A stretch of DNA of 13,088 nucleotides. Source: DATIXD01 sp035518875. GTDB taxonomy: Bacteria; Pseudomonadota; Gammaproteobacteria; Methylococcales; Methylococcaceae. The position numbers and the translations under genes are program-made. This document shows positions 1-7,649 of the stretch, one piece after another. Every line of letters starts with the position of its first letter. Position 1 is the stretch's first letter. The notes beneath the pieces were generated by a model. That model saw only the letters and a list, made by a program, of their open reading frames with translations. It was not told where the DNA came from and made no database searches. The stretch covers positions 1-13,088 of the forward strand of contig DATIXD010000202.1 in the NCBI GenBank assembly GCA_035518875.1, read 5' to 3'.

Positions 1-286
1 AATTTGCTTATGGCGCATTTTATCGGAACGGGTATAAGCCTGTGGTTGAGTATCCGCGCATCAAAGGCACGCCTCGAATACTTGGCGATATCGTCCAAGC
101 CGGATCGAAGTGCTCCTGCCGAGCACGAAGGCGTCTTTCCATCGGCGCGTTGACTGGGTGAGCCCTGAGTCGGGCCGTTCACGCATTGTCGCCATGCACG
201 TCGGAAACGCGGGGCGCCTCGAAATGCCGTTTATACAAGGCGGGTTAGAAATCCAGAAATCGGCACGAAGCCACGGCGCTGGTGCG
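1..286. other. Left flank downstream of the operon, no assigned gene
   Basis: No gene is recognised here. A plus-strand frame is open from the window edge (codons from position 3) to a TGA at 159-161. It reads like ordinary protein near its beginning (YGAFYRNGYKPVVEYPR) and could be the 3' end of a gene converging on the operon, but I cannot name a family. On the minus strand a 40-codon frame (20-142) is also open, so neither is compelling. A 6-bp inverted repeat with a 5-base loop lies at 110-126 (GTGCTC/GAGCAC). It has no T tract on either side, so it is a poor candidate for the operon terminator. Confidence 0.3.
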
Positions 287-985
287 CTACTTTCGATCGA
301 GCCCAATGCCGGATTCGGTGAGCATATAGGCGATGGTGTTTTGCATCTCGCTCTCAGTGAGGGCCGGCTTGCCGCCTTTGGGCGGCATACCCCTGAAGCC
401 GTTGACGGCATGGGAAACCAAGGTTTTCAGACCTTGCTTGAAGCGAGCCTGCCAAGCAGCCTTGTCGCCCAGCTTGGGCGCACCCAGGATGCCGGAACGA
501 TGACAGCCCGAGCAGGTGATGTTAAAGAGGCGCTCGCCTTGGGCGAAGTTGAGCGGTTGCGTTCCGGCCTCCTGTTCCGGGGTTGCTTGAAACGCTGGTT
601 TTGGGGTGGCGGGCGGTACTAGCGATCCCGCTGCGACTGGCGATGTGGCGGTCGAGGGTGCTGTCAGGCCGGGTTCAGGCTGCAGGTAAACCTGTCTTCC
701 CATCGCCACATCCTCGAAACGGGTTTCGTAGTCGGCAAATGTCAGCGCGAACAGCAGGAAAAGCCAGAAGAATCCCGCCATGGCGACCAGTTTCAGGAGA
801 ACCCCGCCGCTGCGCAAAGACATGAAAACCGCCATCATCAGTCCCGCCTGAATAGCCGCGATGCTCGGGTGCAACCAGGGCCCGAAAAGTCCCGGGACCA
901 GGAAGGCGAGGACCACATTGAAGGCCAGCAGTGCAAGCAGGCCGAGCCAGATGCGGAAATAAACGCCGATGCCGGCATCAGCCAT
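287..985 (-). CDS. caa3 oxidase subunit IV-like membrane protein fused to a cytochrome c5-like domain
   Basis: This 232-residue protein has two parts. Residues 1-90 hold about three membrane helices (roughly 12-34, 42-57, 62-84). The pattern MMAVFMSLR followed by LVAMAGFFWLFLLFALTFADYETR-like sequence is that of bacterial cytochrome c oxidase subunit IV. A proline/alanine-rich linker (about 101-145) leads to a mono-heme cytochrome c domain with CSGCH at 158-162 and a likely Met ligand in GMPPKGG (M200). The spacing and the GMPPKGG motif resemble cytochrome c5. It is the last gene of the oxidase cluster and its start overlaps the coxC stop by 8 bases. The start chosen is the ATG ending at 985, preceded by a GGGGG-type ribosome site; an upstream in-frame ATG at 1033 would add 16 residues lying within coxC. 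Inferred role: structural subunit of caa3 that carries an extra periplasmic heme c. Simple annotation pipelines may call it only 'cytochrome c'. Confidence 0.85.
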   Translation of the reverse strand: MADAGIGVYFRIWLGLLALLAFNVVLAFLVPGLFGPWLHPSIAAIQAGLMMAVFMSLRSGGVLLKLVAMAGFFWLFLLFALTFADYETRFEDVAMGRQVYLQPEPGLTAPSTATSPVAAGSLVPPATPKPAFQATPEQEAGTQPLNFAQGERLFNITCSGCHRSGILGAPKLGDKAAWQARFKQGLKTLVSHAVNGFRGMPPKGGKPALTESEMQNTIAYMLTESGIGLDRK

Positions 986-1625
986 GGCGCGCCCCCAAAT
1001 AGAGGATGGAAAAAAGAAAGACCCACACCACATCGATGAAATGCCAGTAAAGCCCGGTTATGGCGACCCGGGTTGCGAGCGGCCTCAGGCTTAAGGCCGA
1101 AAACGCGATCATTACCGTGACGATCACGATGCCGATGAACAAATGCAAGGCATGGAGCCCGGTCATGAGGAAATAAAAATGGAAGAAGAGCTCGGCCTGA
1201 TTCCTGTGCGGCCCCTCGAATCGAAAGACCTGTCCGAATAGGGGCGCCAAACCCGCCTCGAACTCCCGGCTGTACTCGATGGCTTTGATTGCCAGAAATG
1301 CGATGCCCAGAAGGGCGGTTGCGCCGAGAAGCGCGATCAGCGCCTTGCGCCGATCTGCCGCCGCGGCCTGATCGGCCAGGGTCATGGTCAGGCTGCTGGT
1401 GAGCAGGACGGCGGTATTGATGCCGCCGAGCAGCAGATCGAGATGGCGGCCGGCGGCGGCGAAGGCTTCGGGATAAGCCTGTCGATAGACGAAGAAACCC
1501 AGGAACAGTCCGCCGAAGAACAGCACTTCCGTGGCCAGGAACACCCAGATTCCCAGGGTGTCGGCCGCCCGTTGCTGATCGAGATCGTCGAACTGCGGCG
1601 CCAGTTCGCCGGATGATTCAGACAT
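978..1625 (-). CDS. coxC: Cytochrome c oxidase subunit III
   Basis: This 215-residue integral membrane protein is the third core subunit of the heme-copper oxidase. It has about five membrane helices, starting near residue 24 (LGIWVFLATEVLFFGGLF), the length usual for the short CoxIII of caa3 oxidases; mitochondrial-type subunits have about 260 residues and seven helices. Family signatures are KAIEYSREF in the middle, GLHALHLFIGI, and YWHFIDVVWVFLF at the C-terminus. The start at 1625 (MSESSGELAP) is chosen because it gives the usual hydrophilic N-terminus and overlaps the coxA stop by 8 bases; an in-frame ATG at 1658 would add 11 untypical residues. CoxIII does not carry redox metals. In other oxidases it stabilises CoxI and the entry of the proton path. 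Confidence 0.95.
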   Translation of the reverse strand: MSESSGELAPQFDDLDQQRAADTLGIWVFLATEVLFFGGLFLGFFVYRQAYPEAFAAAGRHLDLLLGGINTAVLLTSSLTMTLADQAAAADRRKALIALLGATALLGIAFLAIKAIEYSREFEAGLAPLFGQVFRFEGPHRNQAELFFHFYFLMTGLHALHLFIGIVIVTVMIAFSALSLRPLATRVAITGLYWHFIDVVWVFLFSILYLGARHG

Positions 1626-3240
1626 GGCTTTCCGGCTCCAGGGTGGGGTCGTAAGCATAAGCCCCTTCGCATACGATCGGCGTTTCGTCGAAGTTGTACT
1701 CAGGCGGTGGGGAGGCAGTCCGCCATTCCAGTCCCGCGGCCGCCCATGGATTTGCCCCTGCCGGTTTCCCGTAGCGCAGTGACCAGAGCAGATAGGTCAA
1801 CGGCAGCAGATAGCCGATGGCGAGGAGGACCGAGCCCGCCGAGGAGAGGATGTTGAGCAGCTGGAATTCCTCGGGATAGCTGTGATAACGGCGCGGCATG
1901 CCCAGGTAGCCCAAAATGAATTGGGGGAAAAAGGTCATGTTGAACCCCAAGAAGATGACGACGGCCGAGATTCGACCCCAGAAATCGTTGTAAAGGCGTC
2001 CAGTCATCTTCGGCCACCAGAAATGCAAGCCGCCGAAATAAGCCATCACCATGCCGCCGACCATGATGTAGTGAAAATGGGCCACCACGAAGAAGGTGTC
2101 GTGAACATGGACGTCCACCGCCAGCGAAGCCAGAATCAGGCCGGTGAGTCCGCCGATGGTGAACAGCCCTAAAAAGCCCAGGGCGTAGAGCATGGGCGTT
2201 TCGAAGGAGATCGAGCCTTTGTATAGGGTTGCTGTCCAATTGAACACCTTGATGCCGGAGGGGATGGCGACCATGAAACTGAGCAGGGAAAACACCACTC
2301 CCGCGTAGACCGACTGTCCCGAGACGAACATGTGATGACCCCACACCAAAAAACCCAGAACCGCGATGGCCAGGATCGAAAACGCCATGAATGGGTAGCC
2401 GAAAATCTGTTTTCGGGAAAAGCAGGCGATGATTTCGCTGACCACCCCCATGCCGGGGAGGATCATGATGTAAACCGCGGGATGGGAGTAGAACCAGAAC
2501 AGGTGCTGGAACAGCAGCGGATCGCCGCCGAGCTTGGGGTCGAAGACGCCGACGCCCAACAGCCGTTCGGCGGCGATCAGCGCCAGGGTGATGGCGAGGA
2601 TTGGCGTTGCCAGCACCATGATGATGCTGGTGGCGTAATTGGCCCAAACGAACAGCGGCAGGCGAAACCACCTCATGCCCGGGGCGCGCATGGTGTGTAC
2701 GGTGACGATGAAATTCAGCCCGGTCAGGATCGAGGAGAAGCCGACCACGAACACGCCCACAACGGCCAGCACCACATGGGTGTTGGAGAACAGGCTGCTG
2801 TAAGGCGTATAGAAGGTCCAGCCGGTGTCCACCCCGCCCCCCAGCACCATGGCGATGGTAAACAGCCCGCCCAGCATATAGAGATACCAGCTCAGCAGAT
2901 TGATGCGTGGGAAAGCCAGATCGCGCGCACCGATCATCATGGGCATGAGGAAATTGCCCATGGTCGCGGGAATGGAAGGGATCAGGAAGAACCAGACCAT
3001 AGCAATGCCGTGGAGGCTGAAAAGCTTGTTGTAGGTGCCCGCTTCGACCACGTCGCCCGCTGGCGTGGCGAGTTCCAGGCGTATGATGGATGCGGCCGCG
3101 CCGCCGATAAAGAAGAATAGGGTGATCGAAACGAGGTAGAGCCAGGCGATGCGCTTGTGGTCCGTGGTCAACAGCCAGGACAGAAGACTGTAGTCCCGGT
3201 TCAGGTAGTTTCGAGGCATGGACGTGGCGAGGCTGTTCAT
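1618..3240 (-). CDS. coxA: Cytochrome c oxidase subunit I, A2-type (caa3)
   Basis: This 540-residue catalytic subunit reduces O2 to water at a heme a3/CuB centre and pumps protons; it has about twelve membrane helices. Visible ligands are H77 (heme a, in HGIAM), H253 and crosslink tyrosine Y257 (YSHPAVY), H302/H303 (GHHMF) for CuB, and H388 (heme a3) and H390 (heme a) in HFHY. The D-channel entry aspartate is present in GARDLAFPRIN (D107) and the K-channel lysine in PSGIKVFNW (K331). The helix VI motif is YSHPAV where A1 oxidases have XGHPEV, so the usual glutamate is replaced and the enzyme belongs to the A2 family, like the caa3 enzymes of Thermus and Rhodothermus. The ATG at 3240 is preceded by AAGG at short spacing. 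A second ATG (M8) has no ribosome site. The gene starts 5 bases after the coxB stop. Confidence 0.97.
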   Translation of the reverse strand: MNSLATSMPRNYLNRDYSLLSWLLTTDHKRIAWLYLVSITLFFFIGGAAASIIRLELATPAGDVVEAGTYNKLFSLHGIAMVWFFLIPSIPATMGNFLMPMMIGARDLAFPRINLLSWYLYMLGGLFTIAMVLGGGVDTGWTFYTPYSSLFSNTHVVLAVVGVFVVGFSSILTGLNFIVTVHTMRAPGMRWFRLPLFVWANYATSIIMVLATPILAITLALIAAERLLGVGVFDPKLGGDPLLFQHLFWFYSHPAVYIMILPGMGVVSEIIACFSRKQIFGYPFMAFSILAIAVLGFLVWGHHMFVSGQSVYAGVVFSLLSFMVAIPSGIKVFNWTATLYKGSISFETPMLYALGFLGLFTIGGLTGLILASLAVDVHVHDTFFVVAHFHYIMVGGMVMAYFGGLHFWWPKMTGRLYNDFWGRISAVVIFLGFNMTFFPQFILGYLGMPRRYHSYPEEFQLLNILSSAGSVLLAIGYLLPLTYLLWSLRYGKPAGANPWAAAGLEWRTASPPPEYNFDETPIVCEGAYAYDPTLEPESHV

Positions 3241-3245
3241 GGACC

Positions 3246-4175
3246 TTATTCCCCGGGAGAGAGGGACTTGATGTAGGCGATGATTTTCAACAGGTCGGCT
3301 TCACTCATCTGACCGGCAAAGCTGGGCATGATGGACGCATAACCGGCCAAGACCTGTTTGCTCGGCGCCAGAATGGATTCGCGCAGATAGGTTTCATCGA
3401 CGGTGATGATTTGCCCGCCCTGCAAGGGCACTTCCTTGCCGAAAATCCCGGCCAATGAGGGCGCCAGCACCTTCGTCCCAGCGCCGTGACAGCCGCTGCA
3501 ACCGAAGGTGTTGAAGAGTTTTTCGCCCTGCGCCGCCAGGGACTCCCCGCCGCTTTGTGCGCTCAACCAGCGCTCATATTGGGCCGCTTCCATCACGACC
3601 ACCCAACCCCCCATCCTGGCGTGATCCAAGCCGCAGTACTCGGCGCAGAACAGGTGAAACCGCCCGATCTTGGTCGGCGTGAACCAGGTGACGGTATAGC
3701 GGCCGGGAACCGCATCCTGCTTGATGCGAAAGGCCGGGACGTAAAAACTGTGGATGACGTCCTGGGTGGCCAGAATCACCTTGACGGGAGATCCCAACGG
3801 CACATGCAATTCGTTGATTTCCCGCTGCCCCGTCGGATGCTGGAATTCCCACATCCATTGCTTGCCGATCGCCTGAATTTCCAATCCCGGCGCAGGTGGT
3901 GCAGTTTCGATCACATAGAGCCAGGCTGCCCAGGCGAACAGCCCCAGAAAAAGAAACAGCAAGCCGCCCAACCACAAATACTCGAGACCCTTTACCTTAC
4001 CGTGCGGGATCCGATCCGCGCGCGCGCCGCGGCGGTATTTGACGGCGAAGCTCACGACGAGCGCGGTCAGGAAAAGGACCATGAACAGGCTGATCCCGAA
4101 CAGAACAAGGAACAGCAGATCCACCCGCCCTGCCAAGGCCGATGCCTGTTCCGGAAACCATTGGATGTTCGGCAT
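3246..4175 (-). CDS. coxB: Cytochrome c oxidase subunit II with fused cytochrome c domain (caa3 type)
   Basis: This 309-residue protein takes electrons on the periplasmic side and passes them to CoxI. Two membrane helices lie at about 19-45 and 66-90. The cupredoxin domain (about 97-200) has the full CuA ligand set: H142, C177, E179, C181, H185 and M188 (CAEYCGLDHARM). The aromatic patch QWMWEF (106-111) on the electron path is also present. The C-terminal domain (about 210-309) is a cytochrome c with CSGCH at 226-230 and a likely axial Met at M283 (IMPSF). This covalently bound heme defines the 'c' of caa3 and allows direct electron uptake from a complex III partner. The ATG at 4175 has an AGGGG site about 10 bases upstream and lies 15 bases after the sco stop. 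There is no obvious lipobox or cleaved signal; the first helix probably serves as anchor. Confidence 0.97.
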   Translation of the reverse strand: MPNIQWFPEQASALAGRVDLLFLVLFGISLFMVLFLTALVVSFAVKYRRGARADRIPHGKVKGLEYLWLGGLLFLFLGLFAWAAWLYVIETAPPAPGLEIQAIGKQWMWEFQHPTGQREINELHVPLGSPVKVILATQDVIHSFYVPAFRIKQDAVPGRYTVTWFTPTKIGRFHLFCAEYCGLDHARMGGWVVVMEAAQYERWLSAQSGGESLAAQGEKLFNTFGCSGCHGAGTKVLAPSLAGIFGKEVPLQGGQIITVDETYLRESILAPSKQVLAGYASIMPSFAGQMSEADLLKIIAYIKSLSPGE

Positions 4176-4190
4176 GCCTGACTGCCCCTG

Positions 4191-5030
4191 TTAGGATGCG
4201 GTCGCGTTCACATCGCCGCGCTTGGCGGCTTGCGTGCGCCGCCGCCTGTCCCTCACCCACAGGAGGGTTATAAGACCACCGAGCGAAACGGCAGTCGCCA
4301 AGCCGGCCAGGCGCAAAGTTTTCATGACCAGGAAACCGTAATGCCCGCTGGTGGGGTCATAGTCGTAGCAAAGCAGCAAAAGCCTTTCGACGGGAGATCC
4401 GATGCGTCCAGCCGCTTCAGTCGCGGCGCTTCGCCCCCCCGCAGCTTCCGCAAGACCCAGGCGCAGGTCGAGCGCCGCAAAACGAATGCCGTAGAAATAG
4501 CGGGCAATGCGCCCCGCGCCCGTCAGGAGCACGATACCGGCCGGATGAGCATATTGGTCGACAACCGGATCATAGGCGTAGCGGAACCCCACGCTCTGCG
4601 CCAATTTTTCGATGTCCGGGCCATCACCGCTCAAAAAGCGCCAGCCGCTCACAACGCCAGCCAGGGGATGACGGGCGGCGAGTTCGGTCTTTTTCACGGC
4701 CGCGGCGGTGTCGCCCGGGGCCAGGCTCACCACGATCACCCGGAACGTTTTACCAGCCTTCAATTTACCCGCCGCCAGGCTTTCCGCCAGCCCGTCGAGA
4801 ATCAGTCCGCACAGCTTGCGACATCGGTAATCCGTCAGAACGAGCAGGGCGGGCTTGCCCTCCAGGTATTGAGCGAGTCGTGCCGGCCGTCCCGCTTCGT
4901 CGCGAAACATCAGGTCGGGGGAGACAGTTTCATTCAAGAGTTGCTCGAAACCGATTTCCCCAAAATTCACGGCGGCCATGCTCAAGGGAGCGATCAACAA
5001 GACGAGCCACAGCGGCAGGAGACGTTTCAC
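4191..5030 (-). CDS. Sco/SenC-family copper chaperone with C-terminal membrane anchor
   Basis: This 279-residue protein has the thioredoxin-like Sco fold that delivers copper to, or reduces, the CuA site of CoxB. An N-terminal signal-like stretch (1-20) is followed by the Sco domain. The copper-binding CxxxC motif is at C70 and C74 (YRCRKLCG) and the distal histidine is H162 (QYAHPAG), 88 residues after C74, close to the spacing in known Sco proteins. After residue 200 the chain continues to CYDYDPTSGHYG (221-232) and a membrane helix at about 240-259 with a basic tail. Canonical Sco proteins have an N-terminal anchor only, so this one seems to be held by its C-terminus or by both ends. The GTG start at 5030 is chosen because GTGA overlaps the preceding TGA, AGAGGA lies 7 bases upstream, and the signal peptide starts there. 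The longer open frame to 5285 is a shadow of the preceding gene. Position just before coxB fits a CuA loading role. Confidence 0.9.
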   Translation of the reverse strand: MKRLLPLWLVLLIAPLSMAAVNFGEIGFEQLLNETVSPDLMFRDEAGRPARLAQYLEGKPALLVLTDYRCRKLCGLILDGLAESLAAGKLKAGKTFRVIVVSLAPGDTAAAVKKTELAARHPLAGVVSGWRFLSGDGPDIEKLAQSVGFRYAYDPVVDQYAHPAGIVLLTGAGRIARYFYGIRFAALDLRLGLAEAAGGRSAATEAAGRIGSPVERLLLLCYDYDPTSGHYGFLVMKTLRLAGLATAVSLGGLITLLWVRDRRRRTQAAKRGDVNATAS

Positions 5031-5416
5031 GGTTTGGTCCTCTCGCCGGGCTTGGAGCGTGTCAGTAATAGCGCCATCGCCTGTTCGATGGGAATTCGCG
5101 CAATGCCCGCCTGGCGGTCGATCCATTCGCTGCTGTGCAAGATGCGATCCTCCTCGGCGCGCAGCGTCGCCAGATCGCGTGGGGGTGCAGCTTGCAGGCG
5201 GGGTTCCACCGGGGCAACGGCGCGGGGGGATACGGCGGGCGGTGAAGCAGGGGTGGCCGGGAGAAGGACCTCGAGTAAGGCCCATCCTCCCAAGGTGGCG
5301 AAGGCAAGCAATGCCACCAGACCCCCCACGACCCGTCCCAGCTTGGCTGCGTCGACATCATCCGTTTCGTGACGGAGGCCGGACTTTTGGCTGCTATCTT
5401 GGTGGGTCTCATTCAT
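5027..5416 (-). CDS. Small single-helix membrane protein of unknown function in the ACIII/caa3 operon
   Basis: This 129-residue protein has a charged cytoplasmic N-terminus (1-27), one membrane helix (about 28-52), a proline/alanine-rich linker (53-80) and a conserved-looking helical C-terminus (82-118) containing SSEWIDRQAGIARIPIEQAM. I recall short proteins with a similar WVDRQAGIVRIPI-type segment next to sco genes in proteobacterial respiratory operons, but no established function is known to me. There is no heme or metal motif. It starts 6 bases after the actF stop with AAGGTGAT as ribosome site, and its TGA overlaps the sco GTG start. Location between ACIII and the oxidase genes suggests an assembly factor or a linker between the two complexes; this is inference only. 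Confidence 0.8.
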   Translation of the reverse strand: MNETHQDSSQKSGLRHETDDVDAAKLGRVVGGLVALLAFATLGGWALLEVLLPATPASPPAVSPRAVAPVEPRLQAAPPRDLATLRAEEDRILHSSEWIDRQAGIARIPIEQAMALLLTRSKPGERTKP

Positions 5417-5422
5417 GACGTA

Positions 5423-6553
5423 TCACCTTGCTGCCCTCAGCCGCAGGCGGCCCAGTAGCCACAGAAACGCCGTCAGCCAAAGTGCGCCGACGCCGACAAA
5501 CGGGACAAGGTCCGGCCAGGGGAACTCGGCCGGATGCGGGTAATAAGGCGGCACCGTGAGCCAATAGACGTTGATCAGATTCCCAGCCAAGACCAGCGCG
5601 GCGACGGCGCGCAGCAACTTCGGGTCGCGTTTGACTCGGCGCGACAGCAACATCAGAAACGGCACTGCGCCATAGCACAGGGCCATTACCCAGGTGACCC
5701 ATTCCCAGCCGTTGCCGTTGCGCCGCAAGTACCAAGCGATCTTGTCGGGCAGGTTCTCGTACCAGATCGCCAGATATTGCTGGAACTCCAGATAACTCCA
5801 CAGCATCACCCCGGCCAAAAGGAGATTGCCGAGATCCTGAAGGCGAGAGGCGATTTCGTTTCCAGGGCGCTGCGCTATTTCTCCTTTCAGCGCAAGGGTG
5901 CAGGTCATTATGACCGCGAAAGCCAGGGCACCCACCATGGGGCTGACCATCATCAGGAAGCCGAAATTGGTGGAAGACCAGCGGGGTTCCAGGGACATGA
6001 TCCAATCGATGCCGAATACGGTGACGGTCAGTCCGTACAGAATGAGGCCCGCCGCGCTCCGGGCGCGCAGACGCCTTCCAGCCCCGTTGTCTGAATCTTC
6101 ACGGGGCTCGGCACTCCAAACCCGCATGGCGCCGGCAAGTCCGATCCACACCAGAAAAACGATCGCCGTGCGGGTTTCGAAAAAAGGGAGATTCAAATAG
6201 GTCGCCTTTTTTCGCACGACCTCCGCTAAAGAAGGCTCGGGCGTTACCCAGGGGTAAATGTATGGGAGACCGAAACCCAAGGGCAGAAAAAATACGACGA
6301 TGAGCGGGAGCGTGGCGGCGCTCGCTTGAAGGACCGCTCGAATGAACAACCCCCAGGCGCCGGCAGTGAGTTGATGGATCATCAGGAGGGCCAGCGAGCC
6401 GAGCGGAATCCCTGCCCAGAACAAGCAGGCGGGGAGGTAGCCGCGGAAGAATTCCCGCGGGTCTGCCTCGAGTCTGTAAAGACAAAAGGCAAGCCCGATA
6501 AGGCCGAGACCCACGGGAATCCGCGAAATGCGGTTCGACTGGGCCGATATCAT
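5423..6553 (-). CDS. actF: Alternative complex III membrane subunit ActF
   Basis: This 376-residue, strongly hydrophobic protein has about ten predicted membrane helices. It belongs to the ActF family, a second NrfD-like integral subunit of ACIII, often annotated as 'quinol:cytochrome c oxidoreductase quinone-binding subunit 2'. Features seen are an N-terminal helix (13-27), a helix pair around 40-62 ending in MIHQLTAG (H60), the loop PYIYPWVTPEP and the terminal segment VYWLTVPPYYPHPAEFPW typical of this family. In the Rhodothermus and Flavobacterium complexes ActF packs against ActC and takes part in quinol binding or proton movement; the exact role is unsettled. The ATG at 6553 overlaps the actE stop (ATGA) and has a GGAGGGA ribosome site 8 bases upstream, inside actE. 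Confidence 0.92.
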   Translation of the reverse strand: MISAQSNRISRIPVGLGLIGLAFCLYRLEADPREFFRGYLPACLFWAGIPLGSLALLMIHQLTAGAWGLFIRAVLQASAATLPLIVVFFLPLGFGLPYIYPWVTPEPSLAEVVRKKATYLNLPFFETRTAIVFLVWIGLAGAMRVWSAEPREDSDNGAGRRLRARSAAGLILYGLTVTVFGIDWIMSLEPRWSSTNFGFLMMVSPMVGALAFAVIMTCTLALKGEIAQRPGNEIASRLQDLGNLLLAGVMLWSYLEFQQYLAIWYENLPDKIAWYLRRNGNGWEWVTWVMALCYGAVPFLMLLSRRVKRDPKLLRAVAALVLAGNLINVYWLTVPPYYPHPAEFPWPDLVPFVGVGALWLTAFLWLLGRLRLRAAR

Positions 6554-7119
6554 CGTGGTCCCTCCAGCTCGGGCGATAGACCGAGCTCGCTGAGGTCCTG
6601 GCGGGTGGCATGTTGGCTTAGCTGCAGGGCCCGAATGTAGGCGACGATCGCCCAGCGGTCCTCGGGCGAAACTCGGCTGGCATAGGAATACATCCTCCCA
6701 AACCCGTTGGTGATCGCGTCGTAGAAATGACTGTCGGGGGCGATGCGCAGCCGGTCGCTGTGGTAGGACGGCGGATGCGGAAATCCCCGTTGAACGATCA
6801 TCCCCTCGCCGTCGCCCAGTCGGCCATGACAGGGCGCGCAGTAGATATCGAAGCGCTCCCGACCGCGATCCAGCAAGGCTTGCGTCAGCGGAAGCGGAAG
6901 GCTCTCGGCTCGCGGCGCCAGGTCACTATCGCGCGCTACCGTGCCCTCCACCGGCACAAGCGCGGACTGGTGGTTGGGGAAGATCGGAGCGGCCTCGAAG
7001 GGTTTGTACTTGGGCTGATCGTACATGTCCTGCTCACAGCCGCTCAGCGCGGGCAAAACCAAGACCAGGCAGGCGAGGAGGCCGCGCGATCCGAGACAAA
7101 AAGATCGGTGCAAGCTCAT
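6550..7119 (-). CDS. actE: Alternative complex III mono-heme cytochrome c lipoprotein ActE
   Basis: This 189-residue periplasmic lipoprotein has a signal peptide with lipobox ALSGC (lipidated Cys at C28). After a region typical of ActE (MYDQPKYKPFE at 32-42, the 'MxdQPkykp' opening of the family), the heme-binding CAPCH is at 94-98 and a likely Met ligand at M143 (GFGRMYSYA). In ACIII this single c-type heme takes electrons from the ActA/ActB side and may hand them to the oxidase. The gene overlaps actD upstream and actF downstream by ATGA. The ribosome site is GAGGAT about 10 bases before the ATG at 7119. Confidence 0.94.
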   Translation of the reverse strand: MSLHRSFCLGSRGLLACLVLVLPALSGCEQDMYDQPKYKPFEAAPIFPNHQSALVPVEGTVARDSDLAPRAESLPLPLTQALLDRGRERFDIYCAPCHGRLGDGEGMIVQRGFPHPPSYHSDRLRIAPDSHFYDAITNGFGRMYSYASRVSPEDRWAIVAYIRALQLSQHATRQDLSELGLSPELEGPR

Positions 7120-7649
7120 GGTGCGACATCCTCGATGCTCAGTGGGTGGAGGTCGCTCAGGAATTGCCGGGTTGCCTGGGTCTCGAACAAAGGGTCGCTC
7201 GCCTCGACGCAGAGGAAAAAGCGGTCCTGGCTGGCCTGCCCGAAATTCCCGGCGTTGAATACGGGATGATAGGGCAGCGGCAGTCGGTTGAAAGCCAACA
7301 TGCCCGCAAAGGCCGCCAAGGCGGCGCCCAGCACGGTGAACTCAAAGGCGATCAGGGTGAAGGTGGGCCAACTGTTGTGGGGTCGCCCTCCCACGTTGAG
7401 GGGAAATTCGATGGCCGCGATATAGTACTGGAACAGAAAGGCAGCCATGCCGCTCAGAGCACCGCACAACAAGATGATGAAAGGCAGGCGAGGTTCGCGG
7501 AAATCCAACGCCTCGGCTAGCCCTTCGACGGCGAAAGGCGCATAGGCGTCGATGCGGCGGTAGCCGGCCGCTCTGACCCGCCGGACCGCCTCCAACAATT
7601 GCTCGGGCGTTTCGAATTCCGCCATGAGGCCGTAGCGTTCGGCAGTCAT
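7116..7649 (-). CDS. actD: Alternative complex III membrane subunit ActD (DUF3341)
   Basis: This 177-residue protein has a soluble N-terminal region (1-52) with a ferredoxin-like pattern (MAEFETPEQLLEAVRRVRAA), two membrane helices (about 56-77 and 97-119) and a C-terminal soluble part (120-177) that includes GQASQDRFFLCVEASDP. This is the layout of the DUF3341/ActD family, a non-redox structural subunit of ACIII. No cofactor motif is present. The start at 7649 is chosen because ATGA overlaps the actC stop and a strong GGAGAAGGGGAA site lies directly upstream; the much longer open frame reaching 8252 runs inside actC and is not real. Its stop overlaps the actE start. Confidence 0.93.
   Translation of the reverse strand: MTAERYGLMAEFETPEQLLEAVRRVRAAGYRRIDAYAPFAVEGLAEALDFREPRLPFIILLCGALSGMAAFLFQYYIAAIEFPLNVGGRPHNSWPTFTLIAFEFTVLGAALAAFAGMLAFNRLPLPYHPVFNAGNFGQASQDRFFLCVEASDPLFETQATRQFLSDLHPLSIEDVAP

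Noticed and set aside
110..126. Inverted repeat GTGCTC/GAGCAC as operon terminator
   Set aside because: The stem is only 6 bp, has no T tract after it on either strand, and lies about 160 bases beyond the last stop codon.
2332..3120. Plus-strand open frame of 262 codons opposite coxA
   Set aside because: It is the complement of coxA, whose heme and copper ligands are all in place; the composition is dominated by His, Asp, Gln and Gly.
4230..5372. Plus-strand open frame of 380 codons opposite sco and the small gene
   Set aside because: Low-complexity Arg/Gln/Ala composition with no domain. The minus strand carries a clear Sco protein and coupled starts.
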